A DNA stretch of 64,000 nt from NCBI GenBank assembly GCA_021399435.1, contig JAJTUP010000014.1, positions 248,001 through 312,000 of the forward strand, read 5' to 3'. The translations under genes were made by a program, and so were the position numbers. Below the pieces are notes generated by a model. That model was not told the origin of the DNA and made no database searches. It saw nothing but the letters and a program-made list of their open reading frames with translations. This document shows, piece by piece, positions 10,112 to 22,420 of this stretch (within the stretch, counting starts at the first letter, position 1; every line of letters starts with the position of its first letter). The stretch comes from Diaporthe sp. PMI_573. Taxonomy: Eukaryota; Ascomycota; Sordariomycetes; Diaporthales; Diaporthaceae.

Positions 10112-11925
10112 TTACAGAGTATATCTAAAGGCAGGATGCCTATGTCCCAGAAAGTAAAGATCATCTCCGTCGTTGATCCTGTGATCCCGATCGCCACTTT
10201 CCCTCTTGCGATTCTCCCAGCGGCAGTAAGCCATTTGCACGCACACAGTGGTCAGACACAAAACAAGGGACCCCAGTGACACCGAATGCCCAAGAGTGTA
10301 GTTTGGAGCGTCTTTGGCAAGGTAAATGAAGGTAGCCGGAAACGCAGCGCAATTGGCGAGAGCTATCATGAAGCCCACGCCAGTCGCGCGGACGTAGTGA
10401 GGAGCGAGATTGTTCGACAGCCAGCCCTGTGGAAGGAAGAAAGAGAATGATATCAGCATTGTTGGTCGGGAGATAGAGGACCCTGCACCAGTCCGCGACT
10501 TGGCCACTCACCATTATCATTGCACTGCATGGAAACACCCCAACTGCGACCAGAAACGTTCCACCGTACCGGACCGGGGCACGCTTGGCAACCAGCAGCA
10601 TAATATATCCCGCTATGGCTATCACATTACCAGCAGCCATGATCGGTCCCCTGGCTCTGATCTTGTCTGAAAGTAGTGATGTCAAGAGGACGGTAACGAA
10701 GGCTGCCAAGTTTGGAGGTACGGTAAAGAGTTGAGCGGTCGTAATCTTGGTATATCCGAGGCCAGTGATGATGGTTGGGAGAAAGAGGGAGAAGCTCTGT
10801 TTTGATTCTCAGTATTGATGTGGCAGCAGGAGCAATTTTGCGTGGGATTAAGAGGACGGAGTCGAGTGATTGCTTGGGTGGTCTTACATAGAGAGGTATC
10901 AGGAGGAAGAACCAGATCAGCGACGAGAGCCACGTCTGCGGCGCCTTGAATGCCATCTTGACCCAATGCCAGTCGAATCTTTCCTCGTTTACATCAGCGA
11001 CATTTATAGCACCGTGTGCATCCTCTTTCAGACGTCGCATGGCGAGAGTTCGCTCCTCTTCGGTGAGAAACTTGGCATCGGCCGGCGTGTGTGGCATAAA
11101 AAAGAAACAGATAATCCCAAAGACTGTCGTTATGATTCCCTCGACTGGTTTCGGATATCGAGATTAGTATGGTGCGCAAGGGTGAAGATAGCAAAAAGAA
11201 CCTACTGAAGAAGATCCACGGCCACCGGTTATATCCATTGTAACGAATAGTTGCCAGACCCGTCGCCAAAAGCCCACCGAATGCGCCTGACAGTGGAGCC
11301 GCGCAGTAGAACATGCCCATCCTCCAGAGGATCTCATGTCGGCGATAGAACATTGCCAGGTAAACGATGATGCCGCCCAAAAGGCCACCCTCGAAGGCAC
11401 CCAGGAAGAAGCGTGCGGCAACCAGGCCCCCAAAAGACTTGGTGAAGCCGAGAAAGGTACTCACGACCCCCCAAGCTGTGATCAGGGCTGGCAAGTAAAT
11501 CCCAGCGCGGATCCGCTTGATGATCCAGTTGCTAGGTACGTCGACGAGGATATAGGGGATGTAGAAGACAAGCAGAGCAATGTTGAACTTGGTGCCCGTC
11601 TCCATCCCCAGGTCCTGCGTCAGGCCGTCGATCTTTGCATTGCCGATGTTGGATCTGTCGATGAAGGCGAGAAGCCTACACTAGACTGTCAGTTACCCGG
11701 AAACGTTCATGTAGCACAGCATGACAATCTGCGGATGTCGTACCAAATTCCGAAAAGGAATGGGATCACGTGGAGGTCAAACTTTCGATTTAGCTTTCTG
11801 TGGATTGCCGGATCGACGTCGACGTGGGTTTGTTCTTGTTTCAACTCCTCAACATGTGTCTCTTGGGGCTTGAAGATATCATTGTCTGATCCTATCTCCG
11901 GAGTCGAAGCTTTCTCCGGGTCCAT
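10112..11925 (-). CDS. MFS permease, anion:cation symporter family (Dal5/Tna1 type)
   Basis: Five exons (11925-11744, 11675-11206, 11144-10888, 10796-10512, 10426-10112) encode 502 aa. Start chosen at MDPEKASTPE; the first exon ends in VIPFLFGIW, joined by a split TGG codon to LLAFIDRSNIGNAKIDGL, the signature opening of the allantoate/nicotinate permease family. VDVPSNWIIKRI and ARFFLGAFEGGLLGGI mark TM2-TM4; the second half begins SFSLFLPTIITGLGYTK and includes GWLSNNLAPHYVRATGVGF. About 12 membrane segments are expected at the plasma membrane, importing an organic anion or vitamin-like substrate with protons. The substrate cannot be read from sequence. All introns are 61-91 nt with canonical ends; no damage seen. 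Confidence 0.92.
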
Positions 11926-13056
11926 TTTGAGAAATCTCACTCGTGGAATCAGAAGCTGAAGGAAGGCCTAATGGCGAGCTCGATGTCACCCCCAAATCAG
12001 AAAGTCGTACGGAGCGTCTCGCATCGAGGACGAAAATTAATGTGGCTAAAATATTCCTCCTCGAATTGTATAAGAGGGGAAGTACTTGTGACGCAAATGA
12101 CATCTACAGTAACAGGTCCCTCTCCAGCGTTGTTTCATGACGCTCCTCAAGCCCAGTAACTCGCTGCTTATTGATCACAAAAAGCCTATATTGTATAGGC
12201 TATACACCATCCACCATACCTAACCAGGCTAACGCGTGGGCATCTTCTCTACCACGTAACGATGGTACGGCAGTTGTTTGCGGGGAAGCACGGCGGGGAA
12301 GCTCCCCGGCTATATCCCCTTGATCAGAGCTTTTGGAGCTTGCGCCTGGTGGCCGGCCATCTTCACGATATCATGAACACCATTCAAGTTTGCGTTAGGC
12401 GACATCGACTTACGGGAATGGAAGCACTGACTATCCGCATGCATAAAGTTGTAGCGGGAACAGACTCTCGTGATGGCATCCCAAAGGCACCAGGACAAAA
12501 TTAGGTTAATCATCCATTCTACCGGGGATCCTTGTCTCAGCCCACGCTCCTCACACGGCGGCGGCCCTTTAAAAGCAAACAGGCAGCTTAGTTACGAAAA
12601 CCAGCAATCGATAAGTCTTGAACGGATTTTACCTCGTTCAATAAACAACATGTGTAGTCCTCTCCTATTGTATGTGTTCTCTGTAAATTAGCCTCATCTA
12701 TTCTTCAAACCCCTACCGAGCTTTGCTTGAGTGGTGGCTTCACACAGGAAGAAAGTGAAAGAGTTGTGACGTATTTTTCAAACTATCAGCTAGCTATTTA
12801 CATTGTACTCAACTCAACACTCTATGTTTGGAGAGTGAAAAGAAAAAGAAAGAAAGAAGGAATCACATTGGGTATCAAGAAGAGATGTTCAACGTCCAAG
12901 GAGGCAGCCTGATTCTATTGTTTTATGAACGATGCAAAAATGCGAGAGGCTGTTTTGAGTACAAAAAGAGATAGATTTATTTGAGCGGTGAAGCAGGATA
13001 TAAAGACTTACCTTCTAACGGACGGAATCCCGACGCCTGCTTCTTCAAAACGGAAA
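11926..13056. other. Intergenic; permease promoter and 3' flank of the next gene
   Basis: Only short open frames without motifs, low-complexity AG-rich sequence near 12830-12870, and no recognisable RNA gene. Confidence 0.5.
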
Positions 13057-13899
13057 TCAGAGGTTATCTATTATGGTAAATGGTTTAAAGGGAACCGGGA
13101 TATCGTCAAGGATCTCAATCTGTTCGTGCCCTAATACCAAGTCGTCCTGTTTCTCGTCAGAATCGTAACTCGAAGACTGAAGCTTCTCATCACCCGTGTC
13201 CGATGGTCTCAGACAGAACGACGACTCGTCCCCACTGTCACTTGAATATACCTTTTTCTCTGGCGTCCACGACGGATCTGGCGAGGAGGTCCTCGCTTTG
13301 CTCACCTCCGTTGGCGAATCGTTCAATGAACCCATTGTAATATCGACCATCTGGCCCGCGATCTCTTCAAACGTGCATATCGCCGTCGGATACCTGGAGG
13401 CACCGTATTTCTCGCCGTAGGTCCACTTGTCAGACGTGTAAAAGATATTGCTAGCCGGGATCAACACGTCGTGCAGCTCCTCCAGGTCGCCGCGGCGCAG
13501 CATCTCGATGTTGCGCCTGACCATGTCTGCCTTTTCTTCCCCGACGACTTCCTCATAGCCGGGCAGGCCATCGTCCAGAAATCGTGAGAACCCTTCGCCG
13601 GCAACATCTGCGTACGTAATTTTGCCCTGTCGTGCGTCGGCAGCGAAGTGGAGTCCTTGTGGCGAGATGGGTGGGAGAGAGTCCATTTTGGCGAGACGAA
13701 GGGCGTATTCACTCGGTGGTTCCTGTTGGGCAGGTTTTGCCTTGGGGGCAACCTTCACTTTCAAATTGGTAGGCTCTTTCGTACGTTCCTTGGCGCGGAG
13801 GGAAAACCGAGCATTCTTCTGGGCAGGAGTGCCATCGGGATTCGGTTCTGTGTTGGAGAAACAGAAAGATGAGAAGCTGCATCGACGAAGACGTGACAT
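13057..13899 (-). CDS. Uncharacterised 280-aa fungal protein
   Basis: Single open frame from ATG 13899 (MSRLRRCSFSSFCF) to a TAG at 13057-13059. No signal peptide or membrane helix is clear, although the first residues are basic and Ser/Cys/Phe-rich, compatible with a weak organelle-targeting peptide. The middle (about 80-190) looks globular, with the segment SPQGLHFAADARQGKITYADVAG followed by conserved-looking text around GYEEVVGEEKADMVRRNIEMLRRGDLEELHDVLIP. The last 90 residues are acidic and Ser/Asp-rich, probably disordered. No family recognised. Codon use looks like the neighbouring genes, supporting a real gene. Confidence 0.65.
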   Translation of the reverse strand: MSRLRRCSFSSFCFSNTEPNPDGTPAQKNARFSLRAKERTKEPTNLKVKVAPKAKPAQQEPPSEYALRLAKMDSLPPISPQGLHFAADARQGKITYADVAGEGFSRFLDDGLPGYEEVVGEEKADMVRRNIEMLRRGDLEELHDVLIPASNIFYTSDKWTYGEKYGASRYPTAICTFEEIAGQMVDITMGSLNDSPTEVSKARTSSPDPSWTPEKKVYSSDSGDESSFCLRPSDTGDEKLQSSSYDSDEKQDDLVLGHEQIEILDDIPVPFKPFTIIDNL

Positions 13900-16800
13900 T
13901 GTATTAGGTGAGACGTGACGTTGTGTTCGTAGGGGGTCAACGGACAGCAAGACAGGAATTACTGTGGTGGGAGATGGTCGGGCTTAAACGAGCATTCGCT
14001 TCGCAAAGGTATATCGAAAGATAGCAGGAACATGACGTGGAAGACCCATTTTGTCTGGCATTCGTATATATTCTCTTCCAGCGTTTGGGACTCTATGGAA
14101 CAATGCCCTGTCTCATCGCTTTGAGCTGAGTCTCCCAAGCCGTTGTTTGGTCATTTTGATACCGTGTCTTGGTGGTGTCTCAGCCACAAGTGAACAAAGA
14201 AAGCAGCCACGAGATGCAAGCCCTGGCTGAAAAGTAAAGATCAAAGAAAATGCTTTGTGTATGGGACAGAAGAAATTGTTTCACGGAACTAACTACAGGA
14301 GATTCAGTCAAAATTGACAACAACTGTTGGACTGACTGATAGCTCAGATTGGACCCAAGATGATGAAACAAACGAGCCTCCTAGATAATGAAATTTACAT
14401 CAGACCTTGACCGCCTTGGGAGAACATCGCCATTGGGACAGCACCACTCGAATTACTGCTTGGTATCTATCTCATCAGCAATTCCTGGCCAAACCGCAAG
14501 GCGATTACATAGGTAGCAGCCGACAGAAGGCAAGTTGATCTCTCATATGCGGCCTAGTACAGCATGAGTTTTTTTTTTCCTCAAAAAGGTGAAACAAGAC
14601 TATGGCTTTCACACTGGTCTGAAAGCAGTGGCTGGGCATGGAGCAAGGTGTGACCATAGCCCGAAGGGTCCGTCAAATATCAGTCATCGTGCATGGGCGC
14701 ATCCACTTCAAGTTTCTCACGCGGTTAATTCGGCAGAACACTTTGTCAATCGTAATGGCACGCGATCACGCTCAGTTTCTATTCGACGAGGCTGCTGTAC
14801 GACCTAGAAAGTCGACTTGTCCCCCTCTCGACACGACATGGGGCAGCTGCACCGGCTGCGTAATTCTGCAGGCTTTACGAGTGTGATTATCTCGGCTCGA
14901 GGCAAGCCACTCCTTTGAGGCTAGATCTACACGTGCAGAAGATTAGCGAGGGAACCGAGGTCTGTATATTGGGCAAAAGCGTAAAAGATTACTGCTCACG
15001 GCCCAGCACTGCCGGTCAGTCGTGACGAGAGATATCACACGGAACTCAGACGAATTATTCCGCCGGTGAGGCATTCAATATGAAACCTGGTATGGGATGT
15101 CACTCTGTCACAAGTAACGTTCATCTGATGATTTGATTCCAATCTAGTCCTGATTCATATGATGATCAGCCCTTGAGCCTTGATGAAAGTCCAGTCCCAT
15201 GGACGCGGGCTTGGCTGAGCGGGCTGGCATGTGTCGCCTTATGGGATGCACAACAGACAGCCGGGGGAGGCAGGGAAGTTGCTGCCGGCACAGCGGCAGA
15301 AGACCCTAGATGATGTGCGGAAAGGCGCCAAGAGACAGATAGCGGCGCGGAGTGCCGAAGAAAAGGCCTGTGATGTGTTATCGGCGCTACGCACTGGATG
15401 GGGTAGGGGGTTGTTCCTCTGGCATTTCAGCCCATCGGGGGGCGAACGCGGTCCAGAACTCTTGTCTGTGTGCGGGCCAGTGAGCCGCAAACTTCAAACT
15501 TTATATTTGCAGCGGCATAGACGGGAGTGGCAATGTCGATCTTGTCTGACACAAGTGCGACACAAAAAAAGCACAGTATCCGTCCTGCCTTTGCGAGCCC
15601 GGAAACACTGGTGCTGTGCTGTGCTGGCTGGGCAGGTAATTTAGCTGACGGGATGCTAAGGTGTGACAAGACAGCCAGTACGGCCAAAACAGTACGGGCC
15701 ATGCGACGGCATGTGGTCGCGGAATTTCTAGAATACTGACAAATGCTACCAACCCAACTACTATCCTTGGTCTTTGTCCCACCCCCTCTCCCCCGCCCTT
15801 CCACCCCCACATATGCAGGCTAGTGTGCAGTCGGAAAAAGCAGGAGCAAGACCGTGTGTTGCTTGGCCTGCCCTGCCTGTGGGCTGCGGTGCTGCCGCCG
15901 CACGTTGTGCAGAGACACAACCCCAATCGGGGATTTGGCACCACGCGGCTTGCTTTTAGGCTGCTTTTGTGGCGGGCTTCGAAAAGTTTGGTCGAGAGGC
16001 ATGTATGTCAGATGGGCCAGGATGAGGCGGGAGGGCTGCAGAAGGCTACCCGACTGTCCAAGTCACAACGAGCCGCAAACGATGAGTGTCAGTCGGAATA
16101 TTCTGGACAAAATGGGACAGTGCCGGGGACGCCGTGTGAGTGTTCTGCAGGCTGTGGTGTGTGTGTGTGTGTGTTTGTCCGCGTGTGTAAGTCGAGGAAG
16201 CCGGCTCAATCAGGACACGAGGGCGAGGACAGAAGAGCCAGGGATGGGCGGTACGTACATCCAGGACAGCGGAGAATGAGGGCTGGAGATCGGGAATTTT
16301 GTCCCGATGGGTGGGGCCGTGGGGAGACACATGCAGAGACTTTAGCCGCTATTCTACCGGACCAGCCTGCCAGGGCGGCATGGCAGCATGGCGGCGTGGC
16401 AGGCCTTGTCAGAATGTCTGAGGTGCTGGAGATCCGACGGCTTTCTCCGACAAGTTACTGGTCAGTGGGAAGGGGCCCGTCTGTACCGTCGATCCATCCC
16501 TGAAACCAATCGGCTGACGCTGGCGGCATCTGCCCGTCTTGCCCGTCTTGCCCGCCTAGGCCGTCTCTAGGATAATGTCTGCCGGATAGGCCAGGGTCAA
16601 CCTGCGGGCAACACAGGGTCCAAAGATGATACAGCTCGTTCAGAGATTCAAGTCAACTGTCGATTGCGCATGGCGCATGTGTAGCAATATCGAGCCCGGG
16701 TCCGGATTGGAGGAATCTCAACCTCTGGTATGTTTTCCCATGAATTCTGCCGGCGCACGCTATCAATCCCGAGGTGACGAACCACAGTAACGGCGCACGG

Positions 16801-19049
16801 GAAGCCCGCCTCCGTACATTTAGGTTATCTGGGACCGAGCTGGCTGACTGACGAACAACCCGGGTGGTGAAAATAGACATCGCCTCGCACGCAGCATTCA
16901 AGACCCGGCAACGGGGCAGGCAGGGTGGACAATAATCCGACAAGTTGGCCCCCATGTGCACACTCTGGTATGGGTTAGTGTAATAAGTATCGTTGTACAT
17001 GTGATCTGACATTAGATTGCTCGTTGACAGCAGAACCAGCAGGTGGTGCATCTTGGTTGCAACGGACGCACGGTAACGGTCCCTCCCTGTGCACCCTGTT
17101 TAGGCCTGTCATGAGCAAACTAGCCAGACGAAGAAGGGCCAAGCGTTGCATATTCGACTTACAGCACCGACCAATAAGGTGCGACCCCATCGCACCCAAC
17201 GCCCCCACCCACTCGCTCTCGACGGGCCTATGGGATGACGGAGCGAGAGAGCCAAGCCGACTCTTGGGCTCTGGCATGTCTCTCTGCCCCGGTCCCACGG
17301 GCTGGCGGGCCGTAGGGTGGTGGGGCTAAAGCCCTGTGGTGGCCCCTGAAACCACATGTCGGGCCCGTCAAACCGTCGTCCTATGTTTCCCTGCGCAGCC
17401 GGCACGACGGCATCGTGGGATGTAGTCTCCGGGCCAGATAGCCAGAAAGTAAAGTAAATTCCTGCACTGCCAAAGTGGCCAGCCCATGCCCTGGACAAGG
17501 TAGCTCGTGATAGCGACATTGCGTGCCTGCTGCCCTGCGGCTTCGCGTTCCGGGTCGCGATGCGTATCAGGGGCAACCTGTTTTGCCCCAGGGCCCCCTT
17601 ATCCGCCATCTAGCCAGTCGGTTGTTTGGCCCCCTCCAGATCGGTGATGTGATCTTGGATAAGATGCAGGCCGCATCATGACAGGTCCCACTCCTGATGC
17701 TGTTGGAACGCTTAAATAGAGGCGATGCCCTCCTTTTCTGCAGGATTGTCGTCAGCTGGTGATAGCTGATGGTCTCTTACCCCCACGTCAGGACATCCAC
17801 CTTGTCAGAGCACGAGCAGCCCTGAAGCGCCGCGCCCTGGCCGAACTGGGACAAAGCCCATCATCGCACAGCATTATTCTGTCTCGTCCGTCTACCTGCT
17901 GTCACCTTGAGGCGGCTCGTCATTGATCATCCAGCCAACCACCAAACATCATCCGACCCGAAGGAAGATCCTTTAACCCATGATCAACTCCAGCAAGGCC
18001 TACCCCCACAGCACAACACGGCCTTCAACCCAAGCGTCGACATCACAAATTCAGGAGCATCACGCAACGAGCACAACTGGCCCGATTAGGAAACCCACGA
18101 GACGCCGGCGGCCCAGCTCCGAAGCGTCTAACCTGGCCCGACCACGGAGACAGGAAACACAAGTCTCGGCACTTTACGCAGGACGCGGACAACTGGGGCC
18201 AATCTCCCAATTCCTTCTGGCCTCGTACCCGTACTGCGGTACATCCTGGCAACCACAATCACTCCACCAGGATACAATTGCCAATTTTGGCAGCCCCGTG
18301 GAGTAGAAAGTCACGAGGATAGCAGCCCGGACCCAGGCACAACCCCGGATTTCTTACCCCGCGTTATCTCAAGGGAACTACTGGCGTAGTAGTATTGCTG
18401 TATTATTGTTTCAGGGACCAAAACAAGGCGTTCCTGTCGGGGCAGGACGTTTACAGGGGAGGCGAACCTCAAGCAGAAGCAACGCCTGAGGCAAAGACCA
18501 GAAGCAGGAGCAGGTCTACGTGGCAGACACGAGACTCGGGTGAAAGAGGTTCAGCCAACTAAGTCTTGGCCTGAGGTGAAGTATCCGGGAAAAGGGGCTT
18601 CTTCTGCAGGCGCATCCTCTGTGCTGAAGCAGCAGGAGAAACAGGTCCAAGAGAGCCCCAGGTGGATCAAACAGGAGGGGGGAAGTATCTCGAGCTATAT
18701 CTCGGGGAGGTGTGGAGCACCACCTCCTCGGCAGCAAGCAGAAGCAAGCATCAACGGCTGGCTGTCTGCAACGCAACGCACCGCACGCGACGCAACGTAG
18801 CCAGCCCCGGGTGACTGACTTACAGCGCCTGACTGACGGCTGCCGAGTTAGCTGCGGGCTGATTGATGAGACGAACTGCAAGAAGCGGAGCAGCCGAGAG
18901 GAGCAAGCCACACCAAGCCCAGCGGCGCCCAGCTCCGTCCGGATTCCAGCTCCGGGCCCAGCTGCTGCTGCACGCCAGCCCTGTTCCCCAGCTTTGCTTA
19001 TTAGGTTCCTGGGTTCCCCAAAAACTACCCCCCCGACTGCTATTCCACG
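13900..19049. other. Long GC-rich intergenic region (5.1 kb) without convincing genes
   Basis: No frame shows a recognisable domain, and none extends by splicing into a family-like protein. Features: a T8 run at 14571, homopolymer- and GC-rich stretches from 15200 to 17650, a GT microsatellite at 16155-16175, a TAAATAGAGG box near 17713, and CAG/CAAG-rich sequence from 18450 to 19000 that may be the 5' leader of the next gene. Confidence 0.5.
16155..16175 (+). repeat. GT dinucleotide microsatellite
   Basis: A short tract of about nine to ten GT units, followed by a degenerate GT-rich tail to about 16190. Confidence 0.8.
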
Positions 19050-21395
19050 ATGCATGTCACTCATTTTGCTGCACAGGCAGCCGACACAGCTGGAAGTGCT
19101 TGCTCAGTCCCGGTTGTCCCAAGCACAACAGCAGCAGCAGCAGCAACAATTTCCGGCGCGGTGCAGCCAGCACTTGCAGCAATAGGAGCACATGCAGGCC
19201 TCGGGTCGTCAAATTCAACTTCACCGTCGTCGTCGTCGTCGTCCCCTGCACCAGCCGGCCGGACGACACGCATCACCACGACCGTGAGGATATCCGGGCC
19301 AAGGGTTCCCATGCGCAGGAGGAGCAGCCGGAATAGTGGAAACACAACTACCGTCTTCAGCACAAAGAAGCTGACGGCGGCCGTCAAGATGGTGTCTGCC
19401 AAGACCGCCCCCTCGGAAGCCGGCCCAAAACCCGCCATCTCCGTCTCGTCGTCCAACGCCCCCTCAGCCTCCAACACGCCTCCTCCCGGGACAAACCACC
19501 ACAAGTCGCACTCGCAGCACCGCATCTCAAAGCCCTCCGGGAGCATCGGCAGCAGGAAAGCATTCGCCAGAGTTGCCACCATGGAGCCCCCCGTGCAGTC
19601 CTTTTACGGCGCAGAACCTATCCCCTTGCCCAACCGCTTCGCCAACATCAAGCGCAGGCTAATTCAGGGGAGGGAAGAGGCCATAGAGGCCTCCTGGGGC
19701 CGTCTCCTGGCCGCCCTGCGCGACGAGATCGCCCACATCCAGTCCCGCGGAACAGATGTCATCCCCATAATAGACTTTGCCGACATTGACGACGCCGCCA
19801 GGGTCACCTCGTTCGAGCGCGACCTGAAGCGCTATGGCGTCGCCGTCATCAGGGGCGTCGTCAGCCAGACCCAGACCGAGTCCTGGATCCAGCAGACCAG
19901 GGACTACATCACCCACAACAAGGAGCACATCAAGCCCACCATCCCCCAGGACCCCACCTGCTTCGACCTCTTCTGGACCCCGGCCCAGTGCGCCATCCGC
20001 GCCCACCCTTCCGTCCTGCGCGTGCAGCAGTGGTCCATGACCTTCTGGGAGACAAAAGGCGTCGATGCAGACGTCTCGCGCATAGCCACCCGCTTCCCAA
20101 TATCCTACGCCGACCGTCTCCGTATCCACGATGGCACCATCATGGGCTCCAACGCCGCTATCCCCCAGGTAAACGGGAACTCGGCCGCCGACAGCCTGAC
20201 GGCCAGCGCCGCCTCGACTCTGATCGCGCAGGTCGACAACGGCAGCCTCGAGCGCTGGGAGCCGGATGGGTACGGCCGGGGCGGTGCTTATGAAGCCGTC
20301 TTCCGCGGCGACTGGGAGTCTTTTGACCAATGGGATCCCTCTGGCCGCATCAACGTCACGCAGGACCTGTACAACGGCGCTGGCGCATGTTCCATCTTCC
20401 GCATGTTCCAGGGCATCCTCGCCCTGACCTCTGGAGAGCCAGCCAGCATCCGCGTTCTGCCCTCGCCCAAGCTCGTCATGGCCTACTTGCTGCTACGACC
20501 CTTCTTCAGCCCCAGGACAAAACCGCCGACCAGCGGCTACGACGAGGAGGGCTCTTCGCCCGAGGTCCTCGCGGAGTGGGATGCCTTCCTAGATGCTGAC
20601 AATTGGTCATTGGATAGCGAGCAGTCCACAATCATCCATGGTGCTGTGCCCGGCCACGCCCAGCGCATCACAGAACTCTGGCACCCGCACCTCCGTCTCC
20701 GCCGGTCCCTCGTCGAGATCCCTACCCTGCAAGCAGGCGACTACGTAATCTGGCACTGCGACGAGGCATACAGCATCATGACCACGGCAGCGTCAAAACC
20801 AGGGACGCCAGGCCCGGAGACTCCCGCCCCGTCAATGCTCATGTACACGCCCGCCTGCCCGCTCACCCAGACCAACGCGCTCTTCCTCGCAAGACAGCGC
20901 AAGGCCTTCATGCTGGGCCAGCCGGGGCCCGACTTCGACACCGTAGGGGGCGGCATGATAGGCAGCGAGGCGCCGCACGAGGGGCGCCCGGGGAAGGAAG
21001 AGATCGCGGCGGTCGGCGGGGACCGCGGGCTGAGGGCCATGGGCCTCGCGCCGTGGGAGCTGTCCAGCGACGGGTCCAAGGTGATGACGCGGCCGGGGAC
21101 GAGGGCCGTCACCCCGGAGCCGGAGGGGCCAGGAAAAGAAGGAGATGACGACGACGACAAGATGGAGCTCGACAGCAGCAGCAGCAGCGCGGGCGCCATC
21201 GCCGAGAGGAAGCGCAGCACCGAGGGCGAGGCGGAGGTGGTCCGGCTGGCCAACATCATCCTCTTCCCGGACCGGTACGACTTTTACATACCGACGGAGA
21301 AGGCCGGCAGCGCCGCCAAGGACAGGATTAATGGCAAGGCGCAGGCGGAGCAGATGGCGGCCACGCGGCAACTTATTTCAAGGATACTATCGTGA
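19050..21395 (+). CDS. DUF1479 family protein (YbiU-like cupin, putative 2-oxoglutarate/iron oxygenase fold)
   Basis: One uninterrupted frame of 781 aa. The DUF1479 region starts near residue 185 with FYGAEPIPLPNRFANIKRRL, followed by IIDFADID, FERDLKRYGVAVIRGVV, PTCFDLFWTPAQCAIRAHP and GDYVIWHCDEAY. The family is related to JmjC/cupin folds; its reaction is unknown, and a dioxygenase activity is only inferred. The acidic segment EGDDDDDKMELDSSSS (about 698-715) is an insertion-like disordered loop before the C-terminal LANIILFPDRYDFY. Start is ambiguous: ATG 19050 opens a Ser/Ala/Thr-rich extension, while ATG 19581 sits in a perfect GCCACCATGG context just before the domain (604 aa). The strong GC bias at codon third positions from about 19260 onward suggests at least part of the extension is translated. 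Confidence 0.8.
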   Translation: MHVTHFAAQAADTAGSACSVPVVPSTTAAAAATISGAVQPALAAIGAHAGLGSSNSTSPSSSSSSPAPAGRTTRITTTVRISGPRVPMRRRSSRNSGNTTTVFSTKKLTAAVKMVSAKTAPSEAGPKPAISVSSSNAPSASNTPPPGTNHHKSHSQHRISKPSGSIGSRKAFARVATMEPPVQSFYGAEPIPLPNRFANIKRRLIQGREEAIEASWGRLLAALRDEIAHIQSRGTDVIPIIDFADIDDAARVTSFERDLKRYGVAVIRGVVSQTQTESWIQQTRDYITHNKEHIKPTIPQDPTCFDLFWTPAQCAIRAHPSVLRVQQWSMTFWETKGVDADVSRIATRFPISYADRLRIHDGTIMGSNAAIPQVNGNSAADSLTASAASTLIAQVDNGSLERWEPDGYGRGGAYEAVFRGDWESFDQWDPSGRINVTQDLYNGAGACSIFRMFQGILALTSGEPASIRVLPSPKLVMAYLLLRPFFSPRTKPPTSGYDEEGSSPEVLAEWDAFLDADNWSLDSEQSTIIHGAVPGHAQRITELWHPHLRLRRSLVEIPTLQAGDYVIWHCDEAYSIMTTAASKPGTPGPETPAPSMLMYTPACPLTQTNALFLARQRKAFMLGQPGPDFDTVGGGMIGSEAPHEGRPGKEEIAAVGGDRGLRAMGLAPWELSSDGSKVMTRPGTRAVTPEPEGPGKEGDDDDDKMELDSSSSSAGAIAERKRSTEGEAEVVRLANIILFPDRYDFYIPTEKAGSAAKDRINGKAQAEQMAATRQLISRILS

Positions 21396-21713
21396 GTCAG
21401 GATGAAATGAAAGTTGAGGATACAGAGAGACGCGGTGAGTAATAGAGGATGGCCCACGGAGGTGACAAGGTCGGGTCCGGCCCAACCTTGTCATTATCCG
21501 GGTTGGCACCGATAAGGGGGGTCTCGCATGCATATTAGACGGCAGACCCGCCCGCTGGACATCTGCGCAGCGCCGCTAGACAAGTTCGGCAGTAGGAGAA
21601 GGTCCCTGCTGAATAATCCTACTTCAGGATATCACTATCAGGTCACAAGCATAGAGGCGGCCACGAGGGAGGTCAGAGAAGAGCTATCCGCCGTGGGATT
21701 CACACATGGATAA

Positions 21714-22420
21714 GCTGGAGTGAGGGGTGGGCAGGGCAATACAGCCCCTCCGCATCGGAACGGACCCGGGGATGTATTCGGCGGCGTTTTCAAGGGCTTT
21801 GAGGATATTACTGGATATCGGTACATTGCGTGTTCTCCTGTCGATACCATCTATCCAGGAGGCACTGCCCGCGAGTATTTTTATTGCATGGCAATATGCT
21901 TCAGGAGCCAAGAGCTCAATGATCAGTGTTGCTCAAGTTTCAAGTTCTGACCTGCACCGTGTCTCCAGCCCTGTTTCGATGTCCGGACAATTCATGTCCA
22001 GGTTAAGATTGCCGTCAGTATTGACATGCACATTGAGTAGCCCACATGCAGGTCCTCAAGGGATGGCGAGGCGTCTGTGGCGGGTTTGAGTGCCTTAGAG
22101 ATCCGCAAGCAGTGGTCAAAGAAGAGACACCCATGAAGATCGTTCAACCGTGCTGGGTAGTTTTAAGGAAATGCTGGTTTGTAGCTTGGCTACTCATGGG
22201 CTCATATGTGCTCAGCAGCCTGGTCAGCTAAAACTCTATGTACCGGTAGCTTATCAAAACGATCGCAATCTGCTTGAGACAAAACGTTTGCTACGAAGGG
22301 CAGCGCGTTTCTGATTGCCGCCGCGGGCAGTGTCAGCAAGGATGGAAGCGAATGACGCCCCATGTGCTTGTTTTCGGAGAGTTTTGTGCTCTGAAGCCAG
22401 CCATTCGTCAATGGTAGGTC
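21714..22420 (-). pseudogene. Possible decayed or multi-exon unknown gene
   Basis: On the minus strand, protein-like segments alternate with splice-like signals: IDEWLASEHKTLRKQAHG (near 22411-22350), RLNDLHGCLFFDHCLRISKAL (near 22155-22085), LNLDMNCPDIETGLETRC (near 22010-21955) and LAPEAYCHAIKILAG (near 21915-21870), running to a stop near 21714. Joining them needs frame changes, and one open stretch ends at a stop near 22257. No family recognised. It could be a real gene with short introns or a dead one; base composition alone does not decide. Confidence 0.35.

Noticed and set aside
19659..20330. Minus-strand open frame of 223 codons
   Set aside because: Antisense shadow of the GC-rich DUF1479 coding region.
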